A DNA stretch of 35,970 nucleotides from Candidatus Gastranaerophilales bacterium. GTDB taxonomy: Bacteria; Cyanobacteriota; Vampirovibrionia; Gastranaerophilales; Gastranaerophilaceae. The position numbers were made by a program, and so were the translations under genes. The notes beneath the pieces are model-generated. The model ran no database searches. It saw only the letters and a program-made list of their open reading frames with translations, and was not told the DNA's origin. Positions 1 through 8,471 of this stretch are shown here, in pieces. Each line of letters starts with the position of its first letter. The first letter of the stretch is position 1. The stretch spans positions 1 through 35,970 of the forward strand of contig CALUQI010000009.1 of the NCBI GenBank assembly GCA_944322875.1. Reading direction: 5' to 3'.

Positions 1-54
1 AACGATTTCTATTACTTTTTTTCTTAGCATTTTGTTATCCTTTTTAAATATATT

Positions 55-77
55 AAAAAAAAAAAAAAAAAAAAAAA
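55..77. repeat. 23-base poly-A homopolymer
   Basis: An uninterrupted run of 23 A residues lies directly upstream of the trxA -10 element and covers the place where a -35 hexamer would sit. It may act as a bent or UP-like AT tract. Its length is likely prone to slippage in replication or sequencing. Confidence 0.9.
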
Positions 78-81
78 TCTG

Positions 82-90
82 TGTTAGAAT
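82..90 (+). promoter_or_regulatory. trxA extended -10 promoter
   Basis: TGT-TAGAAT matches the extended -10 form TGN-TATAAT. Predicted transcription start is about 97, followed by an AAGGAGA ribosome binding site (about 110-116) before the ATG at 121. No -35 is visible because that place is poly-A. Confidence 0.6.
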
Positions 91-120
91 ATCAATTATA
101 AAAATAGTAAAGGAGAAGTT

Positions 121-444
121 ATGTCAAACGCGATAGAAATAAATGATTCTTCATTTGAACAAGAAGTTTTAAAATCAGGGAAGCCGGTAGTAGTTGATTT
201 TTGGGCACCTTGGTGTGGTCCTTGCAGAAAGCTCGGGCCTATTTTGGATGAAGTTTCCGTTGAACTTGGTGATAGGGTTAAGGTTGTAAAAATTAATACA
301 GATGAAAATTTGAAAACTGCTCAAGATTATTCTATTAGCGGATTGCCAAGCTTGTTAGTATTTAAAGATGGCAAAGCGGTAGAAAGACTTGTCGGTTTAA
401 TGCCAAAGTCAATGATTCTTTCAAATGTAGAAAAACATTTATAG
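121..444 (+). CDS. trxA: Thioredoxin
   Basis: A 107-residue cytoplasmic disulfide reductase of the classical thioredoxin family, which passes electrons from thioredoxin reductase to target protein disulfides. The redox motif WCGPC is at residues 31-35 with the usual VVVDFWAPWC lead-in, and the cis-proline loop is present as SGLPSLLVF. Length is normal for the family. The start follows an AAGGAGA Shine-Dalgarno sequence by about four bases. It is a single-gene transcript: its own extended -10 lies upstream and a strong terminator follows 20 bases after the stop. The residue before the cis-proline is Leu, where Ile or Thr is commoner, which may affect target choice. Identification is secure. 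Confidence 0.97.
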   Translation: MSNAIEINDSSFEQEVLKSGKPVVVDFWAPWCGPCRKLGPILDEVSVELGDRVKVVKINTDENLKTAQDYSISGLPSLLVFKDGKAVERLVGLMPKSMILSNVEKHL

Positions 445-463
445 ATTACAAAAATTATAGAAG

Positions 464-492
464 AGACCGGCATTTTGTCCGGTCTTTTTTTT
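464..492 (+). terminator. Intrinsic terminator of trxA
   Basis: Stem AGACCGG/CCGGTCT (464-470 with 479-485), eight-base loop, followed by a run of eight T. It separates trxA from the giant gene. Confidence 0.92.
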
Positions 493-510
493 GTAACAAT
501 CCGTAACAAT
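493..510. repeat. Direct repeat GTAACAAT x2, upstream of giant gene
   Basis: GTAACAAT occurs at 493-500 and 503-510, a 10-base period (one helical turn). It lies about 40-57 bases before the predicted start of transcription (about 550). The position suits an activator site, but no regulator is known. Confidence 0.45.
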
Positions 511-534
511 GCCTGAAAATCCTTAAAGTTTAAT

Positions 535-543
535 TGTTAAAAT
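535..543 (+). promoter_or_regulatory. Extended -10 promoter of the giant gene
   Basis: TGT-TAAAAT, predicted +1 near 550, then AAAGGAAAGG (about 560-569) as ribosome binding site before ATG 574. No good -35 hexamer is visible. Confidence 0.55.
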
Positions 544-573
544 GTCGTCAATTAACGCAAAGGAAAGGTAACT

Positions 574-3500
574 ATGCGGATAAGCGAAATGAGAAATTTA
601 TATATATCAGATGTGTCAGAAACTTCTGATGATAATTATCAAGAGCGCTTGGATAGTATCGTTCGTTCGCTTAGAGAAAGATATCCGGACACCAATGTTT
701 TTACTGATGAAATTTTACAAAACATGGCTGTTTCAATTATAAGAAGAAATCAAGCTATACATTATGAATATGATTTATACGCTTCTTCTTTATTAGAACA
801 TAATCCTGAACTTGCAGAATGGGTTAAATTTACGTATGAAGAAATTTTACAGATGGAATCAACAGGAGTTTTGATTCCTGAAGAAGTACTTGCTTGGGCA
901 CATGCTATGCAAGATTCTGACACAAGCACTTATGTTGTAAATGATGATTCTTTAGTTGATGAAGAATCTGACAGTGTTACCGAAAACTCAAACCAATCCG
1001 AATTTGCCGAAATGCAAAAAAAAGCGTTGACTTTGAGTAATAAATCCGAATCTACTGAATTACAAATAAATCAAACATTTGAAGAATTTGAAGAAATTGC
1101 AAAACGTGCTGAACAAATAAAAAATGAACAGGAAACTTCAAAAAAAGATTCACTTGAAAAAATTGAAGATTTAACAAAAGAATGGGATGAAATTTCACAA
1201 AAAGTTAAAAGAGGAGACAAACTTACTGACGCGGAACAAGCAAGATACAAAGAGCTAGCCTCAATGTTGAATGGCAAAGACGGCGAGCTAATGACAGAAT
1301 TGCAGGCTTCTTTTGATGATTTGGAAAATTTAATAATATCAATGGACGGCTTAAGTGATGATATAAAATCAAGTGTTGAACTGGGTAATCAGACAGTTGA
1401 TATTGCAAAACAGCTTTCAGGTTATGAGGCAGGATATCAGCCAGAAACTGTAACTTCATCTTCAATTCCGGATGTAACAACTGGAGATATAAGAAATATT
1501 TTGGCAGGAGCTGAAGGGCAAAGTATTGCCGAAGATGCTTTGGATAATGGAAATAGTTTGATTGAATTTTCCGGTTATCTCAATGATCAATTAATGATGA
1601 ATCAATACGCATCTTTGTATGATTTTGCAAAGACTTTCACACAAACATCTTCTGAAACCATAAATAATACAAAAGAAGTTTTGGGCGATGATTTCAACAA
1701 AACTACTGAAGAATTAAACGAACAAATTGATGCCTTACCTGATATGACGAATGCTGAGAAAGATGAAGCTTCACTTAATGATATGGGTATCGGGTTATTA
1801 GGTCAAACTCTATATTTTGCAACAAAGAGTATTATGGAAACATCTAATTCAAGTGAAGCTATGTTTATGCTTTCTAATATTCAAATGTTGGCAAAAAGAG
1901 AACAAAAAAATAGCCAATTAATGACAGATACGATTGTTAATCAAATGACTTCAAAATCAGAAGAAGCCGATAGTCTGACAGAAAAGAAAGAAAGAGCAGA
2001 AGAAAATAATGAGGTAATGGAACAAAAAATAGATGATATTTCAAATCCAACCAGTGAAGAAGAGGCAAAAGAACTTGAACAAATTTACAATGAAAGTGAA
2101 GCAAATCCCGAAGAAGAATTTACGGAAGAAGATGAACGTAATCTTAATAATTTAAATGATGAGTTAAAAGAATCAGGTGATTTAGGACAACAAAAATTAT
2201 CACAATCTTATGCTACTATTTCCGGTTTAAGGGATAATATAACTGAGAATGACCTCAGTGGTAATAATGCTATTGAATATGGTGAAATGTCGATTCAGAA
2301 GAGTGAGTATTTATCCAAAACATTATTACTATACGGTCCTTTATTCTTTTTCGCTTATTCTGTGTCAATATTGGGTTATGTCGCCGGACTTGTTGCTCAG
2401 GAAACAGGTGAAGAAAACAATGAAATTTTTGATACTACGTCATCAAATTTGGACATTAGTGAGGCGTCAATAGTACAAAATCAATTATCTATAGAAAATG
2501 TGACTAATGTTTCAGCAATCGGTAATACTTCAACAGGCATGGAAACAACTTCTGAAAATGCAGATGAAACTACAAATACTGATGATACAGAAACTGGTAC
2601 AGATGAGACAAACGAAGAAACATCTGCAATTAACGTAAACGAGTCCGATGTAGTTGTTTCAGGTAATTTCCGTTCAATGAATGCAGGTGAAGTAGTATTA
2701 CCAAGTAATAATTCAGAAACCTCAAATGAGGTAGGAATTGAGACAGGTGCTGCTGCTAATGTCTCAAATGCAGGACAAAACAGTAATTCAAATTCATCCG
2801 GTGCAGCATCAGATAATAGCGTTAACGAGGATATGTCTGCCGACCAAGCAGCTTCTGAAGGTGATTTGCAGCAGGAAAATGCAAAAGATAGTCAGTCACA
2901 AGTTAATGATGCTATAAAAGATGCGGATTCGGCTCAAAAGGAATCTCAAGGTGTTAAAAAAGATAGTGAAAAAACAGAAGCTGAACTTGCAAGAGAAATG
3001 AAAAATATTGAGAACAATAATGAAAAAGATACAGAAAATATCGAAAAAACAGCAAATGATTCAAAAGATGCACAAGAAGAACAAATTCAACTTGCAGAAG
3101 AATTTGAAGCCTTAGATGCCGAAAATCAATCAATTATTGCTTCTCAGAGTCAGAATAATAATTCTCCCGTACAAAATAATAATTTCAATGGAGGTGGTTT
3201 ATTAGCACCTCTTACATCAGGACAATCTAATGCAGGTAATATGGAAATACAGCAAGCAACATTGGTTTCTAATAATGCAAGAATTCAGACAATTGCATCA
3301 AGATTTCAAGTTTTAACTGCCAGGATTATGAAAAATAGATTACAGATAACAAAGACGATTGGTACTATAAATCAAAGAACTAATAAGTTTGAAAAGCTTG
3401 CTAAACAGAAATTAAAAATACAACAAACTTTGCAGAAAAAAGAGGCAGAGAAACAAAAACAAATTCAGGTGGCCAGTTCTGTAATAGATATTTGTAGTAG

Positions 3501-5373
3501 TGTTTTTTCGATTGTGACTGCGGTTGGCACAATAATTGGTGTTGTAGGAAAAACGCTTATATCAACAGGTTCAGCAATGGTAATTGCCGGTGGGGTTTCA
3601 ATTGCAGCTGGAACTGTAATGTGTAGTAACCCATTTACATTTATCCCAGGGGTAGCACTTATAGCAGCAGGTACTGCTCTTAAAGTTTCGGGTGGAATAA
3701 TGACCGCTACGGGTGGAGTTTTAGAAGGGGTTGGTGAAGCTCTAACTATAGCAGGTGTTTCAGGTATTGGTGCTTGTGGTGTTGCTAAGGGTTCAATTTT
3801 AGCAGCAACGGGAGACATCCAAGGAGCACTTACAACCTTATTGTCAACAATTGCATCTATTGCAATGTCGTTTATTCCAGGTGCTGGTGCTGCTGCATCA
3901 ACTGCAACATCTGTGGCTCAAACTGCTTTACAAATCACATCTTCAGCTTTAAATATTGCAAGCTCAAGCGCAAATATAGCATCTTCTGCGTTGACCTTAC
4001 AAGGAAAAGATAACACTGATGCAAATATGGTAAGTTCAATTTTCGGTGCCGCTTCTGCACTTGTAGGGGTTGGCAGTGGATTTGCTGGCTCCGGCGCAAA
4101 TAGCGGTTTTAGCAGCGGCGCTTCTGCTGCTCAAAAAGCTGGTGCTGCTTTCCAAGTTATTAGTGCCGTAGGATCTACTGCTTCAACTACTGCTCAGATT
4201 AGTACAATTATAAAACAGGCTAATGGCGAAAATCCGGGTGAATTGGAAAATATCTTGAATATTATTGGCTTTTCACTTTCAACAGCAGCTGCATTGGGAC
4301 AAATGGGTATACAAATTTCTGATACGGTCCAAAAAAATAAAGATAATACCGAAAATGTTTCTGTTGACTCTGATGCTGAAAGTGCTAATTCTGATAAATC
4401 CGCAAAAAACATTAAAGCGTCTGATAAAAAAGTAAATAATATGAGTCCTCAAGAGAAAGCATCTATGGCATTTAACATAATTAATGGTGTAGGTCAAACT
4501 GTTACATCAATTGCTCAGATTAGTGCTCAAATTAAACAAATGCAAGGTAAAGAAACCGGTAAATTTGAAAACATTATGGGTATTATTGGCGGTTCTCTTT
4601 CAGGTGTTGCATCTGTTGGAATGCTGGGTACACAAATTGCTCAAGTGTCCGAAGCAAATAAAATTGAAAAAGCTGCTAAGACAGACAATTCATCTGATGA
4701 ACAAAATAAAGATGATAAAAATAAAAAAGAATCTGATCTCGCTGATGTTGAACAAAATAAAGAAACACAAGACGAATCAACTAAAAAGAAGATTGATAGT
4801 GATATTCCTGTGGAAAATATTGTAAATATGAATGCTGATAATACATTGGGAATTTCATCTGACGTAGCTGAAATCTCTGATACCTTAGAAGATATTGGCG
4901 ATTTAGAGCTTCCGGAAATTGAACTGCCAAGTTTATCGGTTAATATTTCTGATACTGGTGAAGATATTGTTGGTTCAATTGACGATATCAGGTTAAATAG
5001 TGCCAAAAAAGTTGCATCAGAGGTTGATGTTAACGTGGGTGTCCCTAAAAAGGTTGCAGGCAAAACTTTTGAAATTACTGAAGACGGTTATTATATGGTT
5101 GATAATAAAAAAGTTACACCTGGAGAATTTAAAGATACTTTTGATGAAGCTAAAAAAACCAGAACAGGTCAAATCCTACAGACTATAGCTGATTCCGCTA
5201 ATATGACAAAGCAGGTTTATGAACAAACTCAAAATTTGGAAGAAACCGATACAGAGTTATCTGCTTCGGAAACGAGAGAAATTGACATTGCAACCCTGAG
5301 AAGAGGCAGAGATTTAATAAATAAAATTGAAAAACGTAAAAAAGCGTTATTGAAATATGCAAGATATGCTTAA
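574..5373 (+). CDS. Giant multi-domain protein of unknown function (coiled coil, hydrophobic block, repeats)
   Basis: I do not recognise this 1599-residue protein. Visible parts in order: a globular start (about 1-115); acidic heptad-like coiled-coil stretches (about 140-250 and 480-540); one isolated hydrophobic segment at about 584-609; a Ser/Asn/Thr/Glu/Gln-rich linker (about 610-890); a basic coiled coil (about 906-966); a long Gly/Ala/Ile/Val-rich hydrophobic block (about 967-1110) with several possible membrane helices; three degenerate repeats (about 1114-1172, 1185-1249, 1292-1357); a charged linker; and a basic end finishing in KRKKALLKYARYA. There is no signal peptide and Cys is scarce. 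A coiled coil followed by a hydrophobic block resembles the layout of pore-forming translocator proteins of secretion systems (IpaB/SipB-like), but I see no sequence match, so this is only an analogy. It has its own promoter and is monocistronic. The reading frame is intact over 4.8 kb, so it is under selection. Confidence 0.93.
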   Translation: MRISEMRNLYISDVSETSDDNYQERLDSIVRSLRERYPDTNVFTDEILQNMAVSIIRRNQAIHYEYDLYASSLLEHNPELAEWVKFTYEEILQMESTGVLIPEEVLAWAHAMQDSDTSTYVVNDDSLVDEESDSVTENSNQSEFAEMQKKALTLSNKSESTELQINQTFEEFEEIAKRAEQIKNEQETSKKDSLEKIEDLTKEWDEISQKVKRGDKLTDAEQARYKELASMLNGKDGELMTELQASFDDLENLIISMDGLSDDIKSSVELGNQTVDIAKQLSGYEAGYQPETVTSSSIPDVTTGDIRNILAGAEGQSIAEDALDNGNSLIEFSGYLNDQLMMNQYASLYDFAKTFTQTSSETINNTKEVLGDDFNKTTEELNEQIDALPDMTNAEKDEASLNDMGIGLLGQTLYFATKSIMETSNSSEAMFMLSNIQMLAKREQKNSQLMTDTIVNQMTSKSEEADSLTEKKERAEENNEVMEQKIDDISNPTSEEEAKELEQIYNESEANPEEEFTEEDERNLNNLNDELKESGDLGQQKLSQSYATISGLRDNITENDLSGNNAIEYGEMSIQKSEYLSKTLLLYGPLFFFAYSVSILGYVAGLVAQETGEENNEIFDTTSSNLDISEASIVQNQLSIENVTNVSAIGNTSTGMETTSENADETTNTDDTETGTDETNEETSAINVNESDVVVSGNFRSMNAGEVVLPSNNSETSNEVGIETGAAANVSNAGQNSNSNSSGAASDNSVNEDMSADQAASEGDLQQENAKDSQSQVNDAIKDADSAQKESQGVKKDSEKTEAELAREMKNIENNNEKDTENIEKTANDSKDAQEEQIQLAEEFEALDAENQSIIASQSQNNNSPVQNNNFNGGGLLAPLTSGQSNAGNMEIQQATLVSNNARIQTIASRFQVLTARIMKNRLQITKTIGTINQRTNKFEKLAKQKLKIQQTLQKKEAEKQKQIQVASSVIDICSSVFSIVTAVGTIIGVVGKTLISTGSAMVIAGGVSIAAGTVMCSNPFTFIPGVALIAAGTALKVSGGIMTATGGVLEGVGEALTIAGVSGIGACGVAKGSILAATGDIQGALTTLLSTIASIAMSFIPGAGAAASTATSVAQTALQITSSALNIASSSANIASSALTLQGKDNTDANMVSSIFGAASALVGVGSGFAGSGANSGFSSGASAAQKAGAAFQVISAVGSTASTTAQISTIIKQANGENPGELENILNIIGFSLSTAAALGQMGIQISDTVQKNKDNTENVSVDSDAESANSDKSAKNIKASDKKVNNMSPQEKASMAFNIINGVGQTVTSIAQISAQIKQMQGKETGKFENIMGIIGGSLSGVASVGMLGTQIAQVSEANKIEKAAKTDNSSDEQNKDDKNKKESDLADVEQNKETQDESTKKKIDSDIPVENIVNMNADNTLGISSDVAEISDTLEDIGDLELPEIELPSLSVNISDTGEDIVGSIDDIRLNSAKKVASEVDVNVGVPKKVAGKTFEITEDGYYMVDNKKVTPGEFKDTFDEAKKTRTGQILQTIADSANMTKQVYEQTQNLEETDTELSASETREIDIATLRRGRDLINKIEKRKKALLKYARYA

Positions 5374-5387
5374 TTGTGTGCAAATAT

Positions 5388-5918
5388 CTAATAATCGCTG
5401 ACCGAATTATCTTCTTCATCTTTTAAAGAAGATAAGTCACTATGGGTAGTTGCATCAAAATCATCCGGCAGTAAATCATCATCAGGCCATATTGTGTCTT
5501 CATCATACCTTGAGGAGTTTAAATTGTAGCAACCTGTAAAATCTGAGTTGCTTAAATTTGTTTCTGAAAAGATACAACCTGCTAAATCACAATCGGTAAA
5601 GTTGCAATAAGTCATTTCGGCATAACTACAATCTGCCCCTGTCATAAGGCTTTCTGTAAAATCACATTCAAGTACTCCGGCTCTGGTGAAGTCTGCTGAA
5701 GTTAAATCGGCATTAGTAAAATTAACAAAAGATAAACTGCAATCTGCAAAAGAACTTGAGTTTAAATCAGCGTTTGAAAAATCAATCTCTCTTAATACTA
5801 TTCCTGAAAAATCAACCTCACTTAAGTCTATTTCATCTTGATTTTGTTTCCATTCGTTGAATTTTTCGGGATTTTTTTGCAACATTTCAACTAATTCTTC
5901 TTTTGTATAATCTATCAT
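5388..5918 (-). CDS. Pentapeptide-repeat protein
   Basis: A 176-residue protein. After a short helical start (about 1-32, with EELVEMLQKNPEKFNEW) come about 18-20 tandem pentapeptides of the A(D/N)LXX type, seen as phenylalanine- or leucine-centred units such as VDFSG, IDFSN, ADLNS, VNFTN, ADLTS, ADFTR and CNFTD (about 33-135). These fold as a right-handed quadrilateral beta-helix. The repeat ends in DTIWPDD, as in many family members, and a very acidic tail follows. Function cannot be assigned: family members range from DNA mimics that protect gyrase to structural scaffolds, and the acidic tail does not decide it. AAGGAGAATAT precedes the ATG. The gene converges with the giant gene, with only 14 bases between stop codons and no clear terminator. 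Confidence 0.9.
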   Translation of the reverse strand: MIDYTKEELVEMLQKNPEKFNEWKQNQDEIDLSEVDFSGIVLREIDFSNADLNSSSFADCSLSFVNFTNADLTSADFTRAGVLECDFTESLMTGADCSYAEMTYCNFTDCDLAGCIFSETNLSNSDFTGCYNLNSSRYDEDTIWPDDDLLPDDFDATTHSDLSSLKDEEDNSVSDY

Positions 5919-6282
5919 TATATTCTCCTTAATATTTGCTTTTATAGTCAGTAGTTATGAGTATTTATGGTTTCTTTTTGATACTGTATTGATGAGTTTT
6001 TAATTTTATGATTCTCAGCTATTTTTATATTGCCGACATTGGGAGTCATTTCTATGACTTCTTTTAGGGTGGTTGGCTTTATAAAGTTTCGGGTAAAATC
6101 CTTCTAATTCTCCCGTTTTAGAATTGCCTTTATTCTTACTGTAAGACTTTTAAACAAAAACGGCGGAGTCCTTGTCAATATTGTTTTTTTATATTAGACA
6201 TTATTGCCGTTTTTATTATAGCAAGAATATCTTTTGTTGCAATACTTTTTTCATTTCTTGTAAAGTTTTTATTATACCTTGG
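5919..6282. other. 364-base intergenic region with inverted repeats
   Basis: No gene is seen on either strand. It holds a small hairpin AGTCAT-TTCT-ATGACT (6044-6059) and a 9-base inverted repeat AAAAACGGC/GCCGTTTTT (6156-6164 with 6206-6214) around a 41-base interior. On the minus strand the latter ends in a T run and may be a weak terminator for the response-regulator operon. A TATAAA on the minus strand (5941-5946) could be the -10 of the pentapeptide gene. A small RNA cannot be excluded. Confidence 0.4.
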
Positions 6283-6930
6283 TTATACAATTTTATTTTT
6301 AAGGGCTTTCAATGCGGCTTGCAATCGATCTTCAACTTCCAGTTTTTGTAAAATATTAGCTACATGTGCTTTTGTTGTATTAACACTTATAACCAGCATT
6401 TGAGCAATTTCCATATTACTATACCCTTCAGTCATAAGTTTTAAAATTTGAGCTTCACGTGTTGTCAAGTCATAATTTTTATGATTATCACCGGTACTTA
6501 AGTCGGTTGTATTAGCACTAGCTTTAAGTACTATATGTGCTATACTTGGGTCAAACCAAGCTGCACCGTCGGCTACTGATTGAACTACTCGAACCAGCCT
6601 TTGAGGATTAATTTCTTTTGAACAATACGCATTTGCACCAGCTTTTAAGCTGTTTAGTACATCTTTTTCGTCATTGTGGGATGTCAGCATTATTATACGA
6701 ACGTCTTTATTTTTATTGCGAATTTGCCGTGTAGCTTCAATCCCATTCATTTTAGGTAGGCCCAAATCCATTATTATTATGTTTATGTCATTATTATCAA
6801 ATATATCTATAGCTGTTTCTGCTGAATCTGCTTCAAAAATTTTGTCTACATATTCGACCCCTTCAAAAGTTGTTTTTAATCCGAAACGTGTTAGTTCATG
6901 GTCTTCCACTATAAGGATATTTTGCTTCAT
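6283..6930 (-). CDS. NarL/FixJ-family response regulator
   Basis: A 215-residue two-domain regulator. The receiver domain (1-125) has the acidic pocket E9/D10, phospho-acceptor D55 in IIMDLGLP, T83 and K105. A linker (about 125-148) leads to a LuxR-type helix-turn-helix (about 150-210: LTTREAQILKLMTEGYSNMEIAQ, then NTTKAHVANILQKL). It should bind DNA as a dimer when phosphorylated. It is the last gene of a three-gene operon: its ATG overlaps the TGA of the TPR gene as ATGA, and an AAGGAGG ribosome binding site lies inside the end of that gene, so translation is probably coupled. No histidine kinase is in the window, so its partner is unknown. Targets cannot be inferred. Confidence 0.95.
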   Translation of the reverse strand: MKQNILIVEDHELTRFGLKTTFEGVEYVDKIFEADSAETAIDIFDNNDINIIIMDLGLPKMNGIEATRQIRNKNKDVRIIMLTSHNDEKDVLNSLKAGANAYCSKEINPQRLVRVVQSVADGAAWFDPSIAHIVLKASANTTDLSTGDNHKNYDLTTREAQILKLMTEGYSNMEIAQMLVISVNTTKAHVANILQKLEVEDRLQAALKALKNKIV

Positions 6931-8471
6931 ATACTTAATTCCTCCTTTGCAGGTGCATAGTCCGGGTTTAGCATTAGGCTTTTTCGGAAACTCCTTTTTG
7001 CATCTCCGGTCAGACCTTTCGTTTTGTAAAATAGTCCTTGATAATAATAATATCTGTAGTCATTTTCGTCAATATATCTAGCTGTAGCTAAATATTTTGA
7101 AGCTGAATCCGGCTTGTTTCGCTCTAATTCTAATCTTGCCAAATCTATCCATCCGTCTTTATAACGATTGTTGATTGCCACTGTTTTCTTTAAGTAATTT
7201 TCTTCACGGGTTTTATCCAGTAATGCTGTTTGATAATATGCTTCGTAACAGTCTGAGTGATTTTTTAGGATTTTTTCATAGATTTCTTTGGCTTTCTTAT
7301 TATTACCGAGTTTTTGATATGTTTTGGCAATGTTTATTTCTGCCTGATATGAATTCTTTTCATTTGACGCTGCATTTTCGTAATGTTTTAGTGCCGTTTT
7401 GTAGTCACTCTTACGGTATGCTAAGTCACCCAGAACCATTAGTGCAATAGAATTCCCGTGATCAAGTTTGTATGATTTTTCGGCATTATCTCCTGCTTTT
7501 TCGTATTCTTTCATATCATAATATACTCTAGATAATAGTGCATATATATTCCTATTATTACTCTTTTTTGTGTTGAATGCGGTTTGAAGAGTACGCATTG
7601 ATTTATTTAGTTCATTTTCATAATAAAAATAATTTGCCAAGTGGTATTTTTTATCAAATTCGTTTTTTGATGTTTTGTATAAAGTGTACTCTTCAATGGA
7701 GTTAATTTTCTTTCTAAATTCTGTCGTCAAAACAGGCTGTGATTTTATCTCTGCAACTATTTTAAGTGCATTTTGAGGTTTTTTTGTCTGGGTTAAAATT
7801 TCGGCTTTTAGTTTTTTGTAATTAAGATTTTTAGGGTTTTTTGATATAGCTATATTAATGTATTTTTCTGCTTCCGGTATATTGTTTGATTTATAGTAAC
7901 CCAATGCGGCTATATAATTTGCATAATCATACTTGTTTAGTAATGAGGTATTTTTGATTAATTCTGCTGTAACTTCTCTTGATTGGTCGTTGTATATAAT
8001 GTTAGAAAACATTTCTGCCAGATATATTTCGTCTTCTGTTGATAATTTTACGGCAGGAAAATAAAAACGTTTAACATCTTCACAATGCAGGTAAGAGATA
8101 TCCTCATCAGAAGTTTTGGACATTGCCAGTTCAGAAAGATTGAAAAGTCCCAGGTCGGCCATTTTTTCTGATATTTGTAAATAGATGTAATCAAGTGGTG
8201 AAATATTTTCAATCATCATTTCAAAATCTTTGTATGAGGATTTGACATTACTTTGTATAAATCGATTTAAGGCTATTGCATATTGATTATGAACATCATT
8301 TTTTGTCAAAGTAGCTTTTTGTGGAACTGAGAAAACATCACGAATTACGGGTATAGGCTGCTCTAACGGATTTGCAGGCTTTAATAGGTCATTAATTCCT
8401 GCACTTTGTGCATTAAGACCAATGATATAGACTAATATAAGAAATATTAAAACGGGTATTTTTTTTATCAT
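6927..8471 (-). CDS. Exported TPR-repeat protein
   Basis: About 514 residues. The start carries a signal peptide (KK, then a strongly hydrophobic stretch IPVLIFLILVYIIGL, likely cut after LNA). The rest is helical, with clear tetratricopeptide units from about residue 180 to the end (for example YYKSNNIPEAEKYINIAISKNP, where A, Y/W and P fall at TPR positions, and YRKSDYKTALKHYENAA). A role as a periplasmic or envelope scaffold that binds other proteins is inferred. I chose ATG at 8471 because it overlaps the upstream TGA as TGATG with GAGG before it; a TTG one codon upstream (8474) also exists. It sits between an HD-GYP protein and a response regulator, which suggests a joint signalling job, perhaps sensing at the envelope. 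Confidence 0.92.
   Translation of the reverse strand: MIKKIPVLIFLILVYIIGLNAQSAGINDLLKPANPLEQPIPVIRDVFSVPQKATLTKNDVHNQYAIALNRFIQSNVKSSYKDFEMMIENISPLDYIYLQISEKMADLGLFNLSELAMSKTSDEDISYLHCEDVKRFYFPAVKLSTEDEIYLAEMFSNIIYNDQSREVTAELIKNTSLLNKYDYANYIAALGYYKSNNIPEAEKYINIAISKNPKNLNYKKLKAEILTQTKKPQNALKIVAEIKSQPVLTTEFRKKINSIEEYTLYKTSKNEFDKKYHLANYFYYENELNKSMRTLQTAFNTKKSNNRNIYALLSRVYYDMKEYEKAGDNAEKSYKLDHGNSIALMVLGDLAYRKSDYKTALKHYENAASNEKNSYQAEINIAKTYQKLGNNKKAKEIYEKILKNHSDCYEAYYQTALLDKTREENYLKKTVAINNRYKDGWIDLARLELERNKPDSASKYLATARYIDENDYRYYYYQGLFYKTKGLTGDAKRSFRKSLMLNPDYAPAKEELSI

Noticed and set aside
3465-3818. 117-residue open frame on the minus strand within the giant gene
   Set aside because: Pro/Ala/Thr-rich shadow of the Gly/Ala-rich coding sequence; no ribosome binding site and no domain.
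574-5373. Assignment of the giant protein as a true type III translocator
   Set aside because: Only the general layout is similar; there is no motif match and no secretion or chaperone gene in the window.
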